A DNA stretch of 64,000 nucleotides from Acheta domesticus. Its lineage: Eukaryota; Arthropoda; Insecta; Orthoptera; Gryllidae. The position numbers and the translations under genes were made by a program. The stretch lies in the NCBI GenBank assembly GCA_031308135.1, contig JAHLJT010008756.1:73505821-73569820 (forward strand), given 5' to 3'. Below are positions 10,523-22,402 of the stretch, in pieces. The notes below the pieces were generated by a model. That model was not told the DNA's origin and did no database searches. It was given only the letters and a program-made list of their open reading frames with translations. Each line of letters starts with the position of its first letter. Within the stretch, counting starts at the first letter, position 1.

Positions 10523-12062
10523 AGTTAACGTACGGCACAGAATATTTTAGTTACCTCATGGCAAGTGAGTATCTACACTGATGAGCTCATCAAGTACTCA
10601 TTCATGTTGGCAAAATGAAAAGCAGGTCTAGATTTGCCTTTCATGAAAGTTTATGACTCCGCTGTTCTTCTAATCAAGAGAAAGAAAATAACCGATGTTT
10701 AAAAATAGTAAAATACATTCCACGTGAATATCAGTATTTCTACTAGAAAGTTTTGAGATAGTCACAGACGCAAGAGGAAATCGATGATGAGTAATGCTGA
10801 TATTATTAATTTAGTAAGAGTATTTTTAATATTCACATATCATAATATGTTAATTAACACCATTATATATTTATTCTATGGTAATATTGCTTCCTAAATC
10901 CAAAAATTAAGAAATAAAACATTGTTTAATTTAAATATTTCATAATTATTTTACAAATGAAATAATCCAAGGTATAAAAACGGGAAAAAATGCAAATTTG
11001 AAGTTACAGCGTAGCCCAAGCAATCAATAACGTCTAGTTCCACAACTTTTGTGTAAAACATAAATGTACCAATGTCAAATGTGGATGTTATAAAGTTTTT
11101 GTTGTTTTTTTCTCAGAACTATGGAATAAGGACCTATTTTCCTTTTCAAATCCCGATTCATTTGCAAACAGATGAAACAGAGCAAGAGGAACCGAGTAAT
11201 AAAGATACTTAATAACGTAAATGTAACGTTATTTGATTCATTGAAGATTTTCTAGAACTCTGATTTGAACATTATTTTAATGTTAACAGGTCTGACTATA
11301 GAGAGTTGAGACATGTTGAAACATCTATTTTGCCTTAAATATCTGATAGAACCGTGCAATTCTCAGACTTGATTTATTTACAACGGCGCGTTTCCTCTCT
11401 TGTGTTTTTCTCTGAGGTTGTTCCAGGCCAGAAAGACTCGGTCTCACCAGTCCTGTATCCCTGAGAATATCTCATTAGTAGGGAGAAGATTTTGACGACC
11501 TAAAATATTGCCAAAATGGTCAATTACATGCTCTTAAAATGCTTAACAAAAAGCCCAAAAAGCAAAGAAAAATTACATAAAAAAACCAGTTGATCAAAAC
11601 CAGTTCAGATGAACAACTCAAGCTGTTGGATATATTACTGATAGAATCAAAGCTTCATCCGTTCGTTCAAGTGACCTCAGCTTGCAAACATTTGGTTTGA
11701 GCTAGGAAATCAGTCTTTGCTTATCCCGAAATCGGTCGAAATGACAATAGCGTGATGATAAGCGTCACAGAAACCTTGCATACTCACAGCGGATGACATT
11801 GCAATTTTGGAGCGAATAAATCGAATAGGTTTCTCAGGAATTCTGAGGAGAACATGTATTGAATCTCGTAAATATTTGATGTACCATTAAATTATTAAAA
11901 TGGTTGAAATCAGCAAAACATGTTTTAAAATGAGGAAAAAAGTAAAAATTGTCACTCAAAATCGACGAAAAATGCAAAAAAGGCACATAAAAGATATAAT
12001 TTTCTTTTGTCAATACATAAAATTAATATCTACACAAAAATCATTGTTCTAAAGTGAAAAGC
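10523..12062. other. No recognised feature
   Basis: About 1.5 kb of AT-rich sequence with no protein-like frame, terminal repeat or tRNA-like box that I can support. Confidence 0.5.
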
Positions 12063-12700
12063 AAAACTAGTGGTGCTAACACAGCACGTACTTTCCCTCC
12101 CGTATTTTCACCAAAATTACGCGAAAAATACTTACATTTTCGAAAAATTGTACATGACCTTGTTTCAAAATCTATCATTAAGGAACACATTTCATTGAAA
12201 GAAAAAATCTCAATCTTGAATAATTTAGATGAAGTTGACTCCGAAAAAATGTTGGACTTTTGCAATTTTAGAAAAATGAGGGTATTCTATGAAAATGAGA
12301 CCTGCATCATTCTCTTAATCGTCCTTCACACTATCGATGAACAAAATTTAATAAAAAAGATGCACCCACTTATTTTTGAAACATTTGAAAATATCCGAGG
12401 GCTTCATGTAAAGTACCCCCCCCCAAAGTTAATATCGTTTCAAATTCAAGGAACAGCAACAATTGCCAGATCGATTGGGTATATCAATTTTGGAGAAAAT
12501 CGGCTTTTTGTAGCCGCTAGCGTTGGTGCCAGACGTACAGACGGACGGACAAACGTTTTGCTGTCAATCGATTTTGCGGTATTCAGTACTCACAAAACAT
12601 AGATTCTAGCTATACCACGTGTTAGAGGATTGTTTCTAAATTTAGAAACTGGAATCCTAAAAATCCACTCCCAAATCATTTAGCACAACATAAGATACCA
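12063..12700 (+). mobile_element. Hairpin-ended element, copy 6
   Basis: Near full length: AAACTAGTGGTGCTAACACA at the 5' end, TTGTACATGACCTTGTTTC, GGGCTTCATGTAAAGTACCC, ACAGACGGACGGACAAACG, CACCACGTGTTAG-like sequence (ACCACGTGTTAGAGG) and a decayed AGCACAACATAAG end without the palindrome. It contains a 182-codon open frame, but the other copies are riddled with stops in this phase and the peptide is low-complexity K/N/F-rich, so I do not regard it as a gene. Confidence 0.75.
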
Positions 12701-13889
12701 GAACCACCTGATTGTGACTTTTATATATTCGCTGTCAGGGAGCAAGACTAGGATTTTAAACTACTGTAATTATTACTTGGGTCGTTCTCTGAATGAATAC
12801 AGAATCTAATTAGGGTGAGAATCGTCGAAGAATATAACCAAGCCCGCCTGCCAGGCTTCATTTGAGTTCTCCAAGCTTGACATAGCACACAAGACTTGTT
12901 TCGATTATATTGTGCATCGCCCTTCCCGAAGATACACAGCAGTTTCTTGGCTTTGAATCTGAAAACATTCGAGTTTTGTTAAGCTGGTACTATTGAGACC
13001 TATTAATATGGTAGTTATTGTTAATGAAGTGTCATTAAGCAGTTTTTCTAGTTATCTTGTACGCACGTTTTCACTCCCTCCGACCATATGTGTACGAAAA
13101 CCACATTCCATGTACACTCACATTTTCATAAGCTCTGCGTTAAATTTCGTTCACATAATCTTACGTTCAATACTCACTCACAACATATAATGTTCTAAAC
13201 GTGCTTCGAGACGATATATTTCCTCATAAAAATATTTAGTGATTGCGTATCTTTAATTATTACTTAGTGTCATAAGAATAGCGTACCGCCAAACAAAATC
13301 AGTTTCACGAAATGTCAACTATGTATAAGATGCAACACAAATTAGCGATTTTCTAAACCATATCTCCAGAAGCAGTGTGGCAAACTGCAGGTGACTTACG
13401 AAGAAAAAACGAAGTTATATTCTATGCAAAAATAGCATCTAGAATAAGTGAAATGCATCTTATTCTGATAAAATATTTACAAAAGGGTAAGCTCCCAAAC
13501 CTACGAAATATTGCAATTGCCGCATATTTCTTTTCAGGTTTATACCGCCTATTAGTCTTAGACGAAGTAATTGAGACAATAGCATCACTTGAATATCATC
13601 ACAAAAATATTTCGGCGTTTTTAAAGTCCGTGTAAAATTACTTGCTTTTCAACGCTGCTCCGCACTTTACGGCTATGTATGTTGATTAAGTCCTTAATAT
13701 CGAATTGAACATTAAATAATCTCAATTCATCAATGATGCGAGGATATATTTATCAAATTAAATACGAAGAATAAATTAAATAATAGGAATATGGTTTTCG
13801 AAACCAATAACCTCATCGTTTTTCTGCGGATAATAAAGAACTTTGAAGTTTGAAAACATGTTATTAATTTCAACGATTAATTTGAATAA
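12701..13889. other. No recognised feature
   Basis: AT-rich DNA. Short frames are present but none shows recognisable protein motifs. Confidence 0.5.
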
Positions 13890-14195
13890 AGAGCCATGGC
13901 AGCTTGGCTCATTGGTTAGCATGCTGGCTTTTCATGACGCAACCGCGGGTTCGATTCCCGATCGGGGCAAAAGTATAGTGTGCATTTTCCTTTCATTGGC
14001 CCAGTATACGTTGCGGTGTGAAAATTCACTTCTCAGGTGAGAAAACTCACTTCTCAACGATGAGAAAACTCGCTTCTCAGGTTGAAAATACCAGATAACG
14101 GCATGGGGATGTATTCGTGCTGACCGCACAAACACCATTAACCCATGAGCCCGCGAGGCCGGGACGTCGCTGATAGGCCCGAGCCCGCACGCGCC
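13890..14195 (+). mobile_element. SINE family A, copy 2 (fullest)
   Basis: A tRNA-like head with box A TGGCTCATTGG (13905-13915) and a near-perfect box B GGGTTCGATTCCC (13947-13959), then GGGGCAAAAGTATAGTGTGC and the family tail. The tail contains three imperfect tandem units of about 20-23 bp (14021-14084) built on AAAACTCACTTCTCA. The 3' part (TTAACCCATGAGCCCGCGAG) aligns with the minus-strand copy ending near 14385. Stems outside the boxes pair poorly, so this is not a tRNA gene. Confidence 0.8.
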
Positions 14196-14384
14196 AAGTA
14201 CATACATCAATTTGAATGAAGTTTGTGCTTCCTTTCACAGATGTTCAGTGAACTTCCTTAAAATCATATTGTTAGCATTTGAAATATAGAGATTGGTGCG
14301 TTTGAAGTAACTGATTGGACATTTTTCGTATTTGATCTACTTGAAAAGAAATAGAATTCCTACGTTCACACAACAGTTCCTGGC

Positions 14385-14640
14385 ATACCAGCCGCGACCG
14401 GGCCTTGCGGCAATGGGTTAAGGCACATAGACACCTCTACGCCGTATTTTCACTTCTCAGCTTGAACAATAAGCTTTCTCATCGTCACACAGCAACAGAT
14501 ACTGGGACATTGCAAGAAAAGCGCACACTATAATCTGCTCCGGTCGGGAATCAACGTCATAGAAAGGTGAGGATCGCGTCATGGAGAGCGGACCTGCTGC
14601 CCAGTGAGCTACTCGTGGGGCTCTATGAAAAGTAGACACT
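14385..14640 (-). mobile_element. SINE family A, copy 3
   Basis: On the minus strand: box A TAGCTCACTGG (14611-14601), box B GTTGATTCCCGAC (about 14555-14543), the TATAGTGTGCGCTTTTC block and the TTAACCCATTGCCGCAAGGC tail. It faces copy 2 tail to tail about 190 bp away. Confidence 0.75.
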
Positions 14641-14733
14641 TTGAATTTTCATCTAACGCCGTTAATCATCTCTATTTTATTCGTTGAGGATCACACAACT
14701 ACTTTCAGCAGTTAGATCGGATGTACAACGTTT

Positions 14734-15300
14734 ACGAGGGCCGTGTGACAAGTTTGGTAAAAATTGAACGAAGAATTATTTTTGGAAAAATTTCCCTTTA
14801 TCAATGTAGTATCTTTCTAGGCCTATTCATCCGACCCAGAGTGTTTCCAATTTTTTCATCCTATTGGAGAAAAAGATTTTGAAAAAATTGGCAAAATACA
14901 AGGTTATAGCAGCACTCACCTCAGTTGAAAAATATGTCTGCCCATCAAGCAACAATTTAAAGTTGGAAAAGAGAAAGAAGTCACTAAGAGTTAAATACGG
15001 ATGAGGAACCTACTCGAATCCCAACTGACACCCATTTGCCATTGTGATTACTGCTGTGTAGCTCGGTGTGTGGTCAACGGAACAGCAATTTCTTTTGCGC
15101 GAATCTTGGCTGTTTTTCAAGCCATTCTTGTTTTACATGATCCAATAATGTATCGTACAGAGCCCAGTTATTTTTCTTCATTTTGCCAAATAATCTATAA
15201 GGATTATACCCTGAAAATCCCCAATTTTAATGGCTGTCATATTTCCTGTCGAGAATACGGTCTTCACCTTGCAAAATGCCATTCACTAATAACAAACGTT
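14734..15300 (-). pseudogene. mariner-type transposase remnant
   Basis: Mariner transposases are DD34D cut-and-paste enzymes. Read on the minus strand from about 15220 to 14790, broken frames give FQGIILIDYLAKMKK, then HVKQEWLEKQPRFAQKKLLF, then a PPYSPDLAP-like region, DFFLF-like residues, and a C-terminal stretch with SKSFFSNRM and KKLE. This follows the order of a mariner catalytic domain: the xxGIIxIDYL strand, the AKKKVLFHQDNA region and the C-terminus. Several frameshifts and stops interrupt it and the N-terminal DNA-binding half is missing. At the 3' side ACGAGGGCCGTGTGACAAG (14734-14752) looks like a mariner inverted-repeat end; the other end was not found. A 100-codon plus-strand frame over the same DNA is its antisense shadow. 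Confidence 0.75.
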
Positions 15301-15794
15301 TGAATAAGGATCACGGTTATAAAAATTATATTGTATTAATTGCATTCTAGTTTTAAGGATAATTAAAGAGACGATGAAAAACTTAGAACTCCTAATTTCC
15401 CGTGCTTAAATGGAGTATCGATGAAATAGAGCAAAGGAATTTCTGTGTACTGTAGTAGAAAAAATTGATTCATTGTATATTGTCTTAGGAAATCTGTAAT
15501 CTAAATTAAATAACTGGAGATTACTAATTTATTTATGTAAACAATTATCTAGTAGTACGAAATGACTAATCAACGTCCATCTAAATCAACAAGACCACTA
15601 TTCTGATCTTATCACGCATTTTGAGATACTCTACAAAATAAAGGCTACAGGAAGAATGTATTAGTAAATCTGGAAATTTCAATAACCTAGAATAGGCCCC
15701 AATGAGCTCTATCACAAAAATGCATGCCACTTTAAAACGTTTCATTGACGAGTTTCTACACTTTCATACTTGCTCTCTTCAACTTCCCTTGGAA

Positions 15795-16460
15795 AGTGAT
15801 TCTCAAACATAAGATGGCGGCGAGTTACTTTCATCTGCTCGCATAAAGTTTAATCCATTTTGAAACGTAGCCATGCCCAGTCAATGATCAATTCAGTTGG
15901 ACCATGGGGCTCAGTCTATTCCAAATAAATGCAGCCCACACCATTAAGGAGCCTCCACCAGCTTCCACAATATCTTGTTGACATGGACCATGACTTGTGT
16001 CCATTACTTCGTGGAGTCTGCGCTACACTCGAACCCTACCAACAGCTCTTACCAACTGAAATCGGGATCAAGCCACGGTTTTCCAGTCGTCTAGGGTCCA
16101 GTCGATGTGGTCACGAGCCCTGTCCTGACATACCTTTGTCGTATCTCCCACAATGATTTCTGCGGTTACTGAACGCAATATTGCTTGTCTGGTATCACTG
16201 TTAACTCTACGCAAACGCCGCTGCTCTCGGTCATTCAGTGAAGGCTGTCGACTCTGTTGTCCGCGGTGAGAGGTAATGACAGAATTAGGTCCTTTTGGCA
16301 CACTCTTGACACAGTGGATCTCGGAATATTGAATATCCTAACGACTTCCCAAATTAAGTGTCCCATGTGTCTAGCTCCATTCCGCGTTCAAGTCTGTTAA
16401 TTCCCGTCGCGCGGCCACAATCACGTCAGAAACCTTTTCACACATATTGAATATTTCTGA
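15795..16460 (-). pseudogene. Tc1-like transposase remnant
   Basis: On the minus strand, fragments in Tc1-family order are readable. First comes an N-terminal HTH region with FNIPRSTVSRVCQK (about 16340-16300). Next is a linker with RQPSLNDREQRRLRRVNS. The segment RARDHIDWTLDDWKTVA (16118-16068) corresponds to the family's WAREHxDWTxEDWKxVxWSDE block. Last is a later EAGGGSLMVWAAFIWN-like stretch near 15930, typical of the GGGSVMVWG strand. The middle of the DNA-binding half is deleted between TAEIIVGDTT and DRARDH, and frameshifts are frequent. The C-terminal third with the last catalytic residue is not seen. It is inactive. An AAGATGGCGGC word lies at 15811-15821 just beyond the recognisable end. 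Confidence 0.75.
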
Positions 16461-17682
16461 ACTTGATTCTTGTCCGCGAAGATACAGGTTATCAAGTATT
16501 TTTTTTAGCCAGTTCATGTTTTACTCTGACTCTCTGATAGCACGTCAGTGTACATTGACGGAAACTAAAATAAGGTTGCCACGTGCTTATGCTCAGGCCA
16601 GGCTATAAGACAATCCCCTGTTTCAACAATTTCTATAAAGAATTTATGCATGACGAGTATTCGAAGGTTTCAATGATTATTATTACCATTATTATAATTT
16701 TAATTTTTTTGTAACATCCGATGTCTTGAGTCGAAATATTAGAGGGAAGGTTTCGGAAAGATTCAGATAAGCAACTTCATTTTGAAATTCTATTGTCAAA
16801 AGTAGCTGTAAATTATTCTCTTTTAATCTGGAGATTTACACCCCTGTAAAGGCTTTCCAAGATCGATGTGAATGGAACAAATTTGTTTGCCGATACGTCG
16901 AAAAGAGTTGATTCCTAACAGAAGTTAACTCCCACCTCCTGAAACGTTCCCTCAGTTTTCCTGTCACGCATCACCCGTGAATTTCAGCATTTTACTGAAA
17001 ATAACTTTTCTTGAATGCCCGTTGCAGAAGAATCACTCTGAAGGAATGAAACATTCTTCTTGTTTATGGAATTAAACTGAAAGCTCGGTCAAAAATTATG
17101 GATTTTGCACCCGTAAGAATGAATATTGTTAGACAACTGAAAGCAATAGTACCTTAATTGTTTCTCTCGGATTTGTAAATTATTTTAACAGTTAGCATCC
17201 GAATCGTGGTGTTTGTATTTGTTTTAATTGTTGAACAAATTCTGGGGAATATATTTTAATTACGGCGTCCGTGAAAAAATTTAATATATAAAAATCAATG
17301 TTCGTGTTTTATGCGCTACCGTTCATTCGCTGATTCCGGTACAACTTTGTTAACTTATTGCTTGCTTATTGTGATGAATACCGGCATAATACGATGGGAA
17401 TTTGCGTACGTCTCTCGCACATAAACGCGCATTGTTGATGATTTTATGCATTTTGCTGACTCAAGCGTCCCTCAACAGAAGCTCTACGTAATCCACCGCC
17501 CCCTTAAGTATTCATTGCATATACTGTCCCTGCGACTGTGAAATATCGACCGGAATTATTACTTGAACGTTATCTCAGAAAAGTAAATCAAATTTCTGCC
17601 AGACAGGCGCATAGCGTAGTATAGTGCAATATAATACTACGAGGTATTGCGGAGTCCATTAGTAGAATATAGAAGTTACGTT
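16461..17682. other. No recognised feature
   Basis: AT-rich sequence with no supported frame, repeat end or tRNA-like box. Confidence 0.5.
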
Positions 17683-18346
17683 AAAACTAGTGGTGCTTTG
17701 ACACAAATGTTCGCAAAAAATTCTTATGTTTTTGAAAAATTGAACATAACCTTATTTGAAGACTTGTTTTTATGAGCACATTTCATTACGAATCTTCATT
17801 ATGTATCTTCATAATAATTATAGTAGTAGGAAGATGCCGAATTTTGGATTGTTTTCAATTTTCGAAAAACTTGAGTTTTTAACCAATATGAGACATGCCA
17901 TTCTCTAAAATTACCTTCAGACAATCCAACGACAATATTGTTGTCGCCATATTTTTTCATTTTGAAAATGTCCCAGGGGCTTTATGTAAAGTACCCCCAG
18001 AAATTAAGATATCGGTTTCAGATTCAAGAGGCCACGAGATCGGTGAGATTGACCGGCGAGTATCAATTTTGGCGAAAATCAGCTGAACGGTTTAGTCACA
18101 CGGCGTTGTTCACAGACAGACGGACACAGAAGGACAGACGTTTTGATTTCAATTGGTTTTTCGGTATCAAGGACCCACAAAACAGGGATTCTGGCTGCAC
18201 CACGTAATATAAGATTTTTTTTCTTAATTTAGCAACTGGATTTATCCACTTTCGTTACCAGGTAATAAGAGTTTTTCTGCCGAAAATCCCCCGTTTTTTC
18301 GCGTAGCATTACATAACGTTTCCTATACTTAAAAAGAGGAAACATT
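17683..18346 (+). mobile_element. Hairpin-ended element, copy 7 (full length)
   Basis: Runs from AAACTAGTGGTGCTTTGACA to CGCGTAGCATTACATAACG and the terminal hairpin GTTTCCTATAC...GAGGAAAC (about 18318-18343). Internal family blocks are all present: GGGGCTTTATGTAAAGTACC, GACGGACACAGAAGGACAGA and ATCAAGGACCCACAAAACAG. Here the palindrome keeps its pairing although its sequence differs from copies 2 and 4, which suggests the fold matters more than the sequence. Confidence 0.8.
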
Positions 18347-18488
18347 TTTTTTAATTTTGAAAATTTGAGGCAACCGGTTGCAGAAAGCGCAAGAGCGTTC
18401 TCTCAGGCGACAGATAGCTGGTCGGTCGCGGGCGGTTGTTTTACACATAATGCACAATTGTCATTAATTAAATACTAAAAATGCAGGA

Positions 18489-18688
18489 GCAGTCATTTTG
18501 ACAGTTTTGAAGTTTTAGTTGTCTTTTGTCTATATTTACTGATTTATTTTTTATATTTTGTGACTTTTAATATTTGAAGTTATTCTTTAAAAGATTGAAA
18601 TGTAATTCTTTTCGACAACTTAGTTTTTGAGATAATAGATAATACTTAATTTTACCTCCAAAGACGAGTAGCAGTCAAAATGACTGCA
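18489..18688. repeat. Short inverted-repeat block (possible MITE)
   Basis: CAGTCATTTTGAC (18490-18502) is the exact reverse complement of 18674-18686. The right copy sits in a perfect hairpin GCAGTCA-AAA-TGACTGC (18671-18687). TTAA words occur on both flanks but at unequal distances, so no target duplication is claimed. Confidence 0.35.
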
Positions 18689-18954
18689 CATTTTAAATGC
18701 AATTGCAGTGACGACAAATACTGACTAGCCAATGCCCACCCCTGGTACGTTAGCCATTTGGTGATAAGATGACCAGCATAGACGTGCAGATTTTTCCTCA
18801 ACATATGGGGATTCGCTTGTTCATAATGGGCAGGCGCGTAAGTGGTGAATTACTGTTGTTCATTTACCATTACTGAGGGCACATGTGTGTCCTCGCTGTT
18901 AAATAATACTATTATTAAATTATGAGGTGTTAGGGTGATGATGATGGGAGGTAA

Positions 18955-19050
18955 TCGTGGCCTTCTGAAACCATCTCAGGATTGCCGGTCCGGGGATCAA
19001 ATGAGGACCGCCCGACTGTGAAGTCAGCGCGCTACGCACTGAACCACTTT
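18955..19050 (-). mobile_element. tRNA-like SINE head
   Basis: On the minus strand: box-A-like TGGTTCAGTGCGTAGCGCG and box-B-like GGTCCTCATTTGATCCCCGG at tRNA-like spacing. It does not fold into a convincing cloverleaf. The body beyond the head is not aligned to other copies in the window. Confidence 0.55.
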
Positions 19051-19324
19051 TGTTTAAATTATTTATTTAAGGTCACCCTAGAAGCCGCTAGGTCATTGGC
19101 GACCACTTTGTTACAATACTTAACACCACTTTGTTCGGTTGACTTGACGAAAAAGCGTCGCCTGCAGGTCTGTTAAGTTAGCATATCAGACCTTTCCCCC
19201 AAAAAGGTAGAGAGCTGGAACAGGTGTCATTTGTTTTATTTTTGGTGATAGGTATAGTTATATACATTTCCTTTCCATATGCACAGTCAGTAAAAATATA
19301 CAATAGCATAAAGTTACGGGGTCT

Positions 19325-19366
19325 AATAATAATAATAATAAGAAGAAGAAGAAGAAGAAGAAGAAA
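19325..19366 (+). repeat. (AAT)n(AGA)n microsatellite
   Basis: About six AAT units run directly into about eight AGA units. Confidence 0.9.
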
Positions 19367-20389
19367 ACACAACACACTCACCAAAAAATACTAAATTAAT
19401 AGTTTGTATATATTAGGTCTTATAATTTAAAATAAAATGCATTTTAAATCAGTAAAATTTAGAGTAAAAAAATGTTGTGCATTTTAAGTAAAGATTACCA
19501 TATGAACCCATTGCAATCCCATGTTTAAACTTGCATCATCTGTTTGGAAACATATACGGATTATTTAAGAATTTTTTCAATTTTTTTGAAGATGAGCATT
19601 TTGAAAACACTCAAAATAAAAATTTTAAATTCAAATTTGAAAAACGTTTTGAACCCAACCCCCTATTGAGTTGTATATCACATAAAATACCATGAAGAAA
19701 GCTGCAAAATGATACCTATTACAGTTCTCTATCTTAATTTGGAGAGGATCTACATAAATTTAAAAAACGTTAAAAAAAGGTTTTTGGATGAAAATTTCTG
19801 AGTCCTTGGTTAGCAGGGAATTACAAAATTTAGTAGTTCAGAAACTATAATTACAATAAAGTTGGAAAAGTGGTTTGATAATTTTGAAATGTGCGAAACT
19901 TAACTGTTGCGAAAGTATTCATACTATCCACAAAGACTCCCAGATCAAGTTCAGAGACGTGCAGCATTCCCGCACGTCTTGTACGTTCGCAGTCCCCTTC
20001 CATTCTGCTTTTCGCTGACGCGGAAGCCAAAGCGGTTGCGACATTGGGGAGGCGTACGCGAGTAATACGCTCCCCCTAATGTGCTAACAGAGTTGGGATG
20101 GGGTGCCGGGCGGGAGAACGAAGTGCTGCGGAGCGCCTAGCCCCGAGGGGCAGGGCATCAGAGGCACAAACAATGAGCGAAACTTCAGAACAACGTAGTG
20201 ACGCCAAATTTTATCAAAACATCGATATATCGATATTTTGATGCATCACCGAAAGGTTTTCGATGTTGGTGAAAACATCGAAGTTTTTCATATAAAACTG
20301 ATGGTATTTTCTCATCATACTCCTATTTTTAATTAAGAGTACTTAAATGAAATGCCGGTATATTTTATTGTTTAGTCACGAGTAAGTAA
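19367..20389. other. No gene; GC-rich patch and ATCGATAT palindromes
   Basis: AT-rich DNA with a GC-rich patch at about 19970-20160. Near 20219-20245 AACATCGATATATCGATATT and later TTTTCGATGTTGGTGAAAAC give overlapping inverted words often seen near hAT-type ends, but no transposase or matching partner end was found. Confidence 0.4.
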
Positions 20390-20566
20390 TATGTTAATAA
20401 TGTGGGATTTATATTTATTCCAAGAACATAGCATACCTTTTGTTTGTTCGTATCTATTTAAGGTGTACTGAATGCAATAAACGACGGAAAAGACGTGGTG
20501 TACAATGTTTCTAAAACGTATTTTTACTTAGAGTAAAATTATCAGTTTTATTAATATTCCACAACT
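20390..20566 (+). mobile_element. Probable LTR 3' part of a Ty3-type element
   Basis: This is placed as an LTR end because it directly precedes a primer-binding-site-like sequence and has an AATAAA signal at 20476-20481 about 85 bp upstream. The 5' border is uncertain and I could not find a matching 3' LTR downstream. Confidence 0.4.
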
Positions 20567-20585
20567 TTGGGGACTCGTCCAAATT
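20567..20585 (+). other. Primer-binding-site-like sequence (tRNA-Pro type)
   Basis: TTGGGGACTCGTCCAAATT resembles the TGGGGGCTCGTCCGGGAT sequence complementary to the tRNA-Pro 3' end, with a few mismatches, right after the putative LTR. The position fits a retroelement primer site; decay is evident. Confidence 0.5.
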
Positions 20586-20730
20586 AATCTTTTTCAATCT
20601 ATATTTGATTTGTGGAAATTTGAAAGAATTGCAGCAAATTCCAAGACGTTCACCACGAGACGCATTTCACAGACGTATTGATTACGAAGTTGTAAAGTGA
20701 ATTAGGCGTTTTGACGCAGGTGAGAAGCGA

Positions 20731-21330
20731 TTGGAAAGAAATAGAGCTGAAAGCTGTGGTATAGAGATTGTCGTTGAAAAACAATTTCAAGAAGCTGATT
20801 TACCTAGAGCTAATGGACAGATTGAGCGACTTAATTCAGTGACAATTTCCATATTATCTAATTTATCTGTGGATGAACCTCTACAGTTGTACAGGTACGT
20901 AGATGCGGTGCAAAGAGCGATGAATTCAGCATACCATCGTAGTATTGGGCGAACACCATTTGAACTACTTACTGGTGTCAAATGCGAAATAATACCAATT
21001 TAAATATAATTGAGTTGCTTAATCAAGAACTGATTGATTTTGAGCACCAGAGAAATTCGTTTCATAAAGAGGCTAAGACTTTAGCTTAAAGTTCAATAGG
21101 AAAATAAGAACACGTGTAATCGTCGGCGCTACTGCCCTCATAAATACCAGATTGGTGATATTGTGGCTATTAAAAGAACCTAACATATACCTGTCCATAA
21201 AAAAATGTTGGGTCCTTACAAATTCATCAAGATTAAATCCAATGATACCCACGATGTCCATAAAGAAGGTAATCAAGATGGCCCTATTCGAACATTTACT
21301 TGCGCCGAATTCATGAAGCCTTGGAATAGT
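20731..21330 (+). pseudogene. Ty3-type integrase remnant
   Basis: Integrase inserts LTR-retrotransposon cDNA. An open frame (20731-21003) contains DLPRANGQIERLN and SAYHRSIGRTPFELLTG, matching the end of the catalytic core in Ty3-type integrases (P-x-ANGQxER and a TPFELLxG-type motif). After a frameshift near 21000 the reading continues as IELLNQELIDFEHQRN. After further breaks it reads a C-terminal module: HQIGDIVAIKR, KKMLGPYKFIKI, and a final AEFMKPW. The early integrase, protease and RT are missing, so only about 150 bp separate the primer-site-like sequence from the integrase. It is an internally deleted, inactive copy. Confidence 0.75.
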
Positions 21331-21790
21331 CACATCCGGATTGGATGATCTCTCAGGATGGCTGAATAAAAATCGATATAAAACCTGAGGCACACATTGA
21401 TTACAGAAACCCTTCTTCTAATTGTGATTACTATATTAATTCGAAACTAGCTATAAAATGTATTCTTTTTTGCATTCAGACTACTTGAAATAAAATTCTC
21501 ATTACAAAACTCATAAATAATGCACATGTACACTCAATTAACAGGAATAAATACATAATCCACGCACCAATCACTATCAAATTCACTTGCAGAATAACTC
21601 TTATTATACAAATTCACTCATAAAAATATTTTTGCAAAATAAAGTATTTAAGTAAGATTTTCATTTATATTTATTGTTGTGTTACAGGTGAAGTTTAGTG
21701 CTGCTGAGCGTCATGGTAAGTTCTATGTTGTAGCTCGTAGTATAATACAAAGTGATATTAAACAAATTTTAATTTGGACCAATCGTGAAG
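21331..21790. other. AT-rich sequence after the integrase remnant
   Basis: No matching 3' LTR, polypurine tract or other feature could be identified. Confidence 0.45.
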
Positions 21791-21791
21791 G

Positions 21792-21890
21792 ATAAATTTA
21801 GCCCACCTGGATAACCGAGGTGGTAAGCATGGCGACTCAGATCGAAGGGTCACGAGTTCGAGTCTGTAATAATATTTAGAAGTGTCTGTG
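21792..21890 (+). mobile_element. tRNA-like SINE head
   Basis: TGGATAACCGAGGTGG (21808-21823) resembles box A and GAGTTCGAGTCT (21854-21865) is a good box B. The surrounding stems are incomplete, as in the other SINE heads here. Confidence 0.55.
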
Positions 21891-22281
21891 AAGAAATTGC
21901 AGAAAAAATTTTGAACTCTGCAGAAAGTTTATCAGTGACTCTTTGCACTCACACTGAAAATGGACACACATAGGCAATAAATTACAGCTTTAGAGTATGA
22001 ACGTTTGATTTTTTCTGTCGAGTATGAACGTTTGATTTGAAATGTCCAAAAATGTATAGGGGTTTGATCTCCCCATCTTTTAAAACTTTTCTCTGATTTT
22101 CTAATACTGAAATTCGAAATTTGATAATTCATTAACAACATATATGCAAGAGATTTACTTATTTATCATCATCTGCATTTCTAAGTGATACGAGCAGAGT
22201 GAAAATAGTGAAAGAATGAAGATAAATCATTAAGAAAGGAGGAATTACAATTGATACTTTGCCTCTAGTTGGCTTTAAGAG

Positions 22282-22284
<3 letters not shown>

Positions 22285-22335
<51 letters not shown>

Positions 22336-22402
22336 TTAAAATATATTAAATAATAATAATAATAATAAATTTAAAATATATTAAATAATAATAATAATAT
22401 AA
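22285..22402 (+). repeat. Compound (ATA)n microsatellite
   Basis: A long ATA run is followed by two copies of TAAATTTAAAATATATTAAA, each followed by more ATA units, showing a tandem expansion that includes a 20 bp non-triplet segment. Confidence 0.9.

Noticed and set aside
12054..12602. 182-codon open frame
   Set aside because: It lies inside hairpin-family copy 6, the phase is broken in the other copies, and the peptide is low-complexity with no motif.
13895..13970. Possible true tRNA gene
   Set aside because: Boxes A and B are good but acceptor and anticodon stems do not pair, and the same head plus tail recurs twice, which marks a SINE.
15001..15303. 100-codon plus-strand frame
   Set aside because: It is the antisense of the minus-strand mariner transposase remnant.
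20219..20290. ATCGATATATCGAT palindromes as a hAT end
   Set aside because: No partner end, transposase or target duplication was found.
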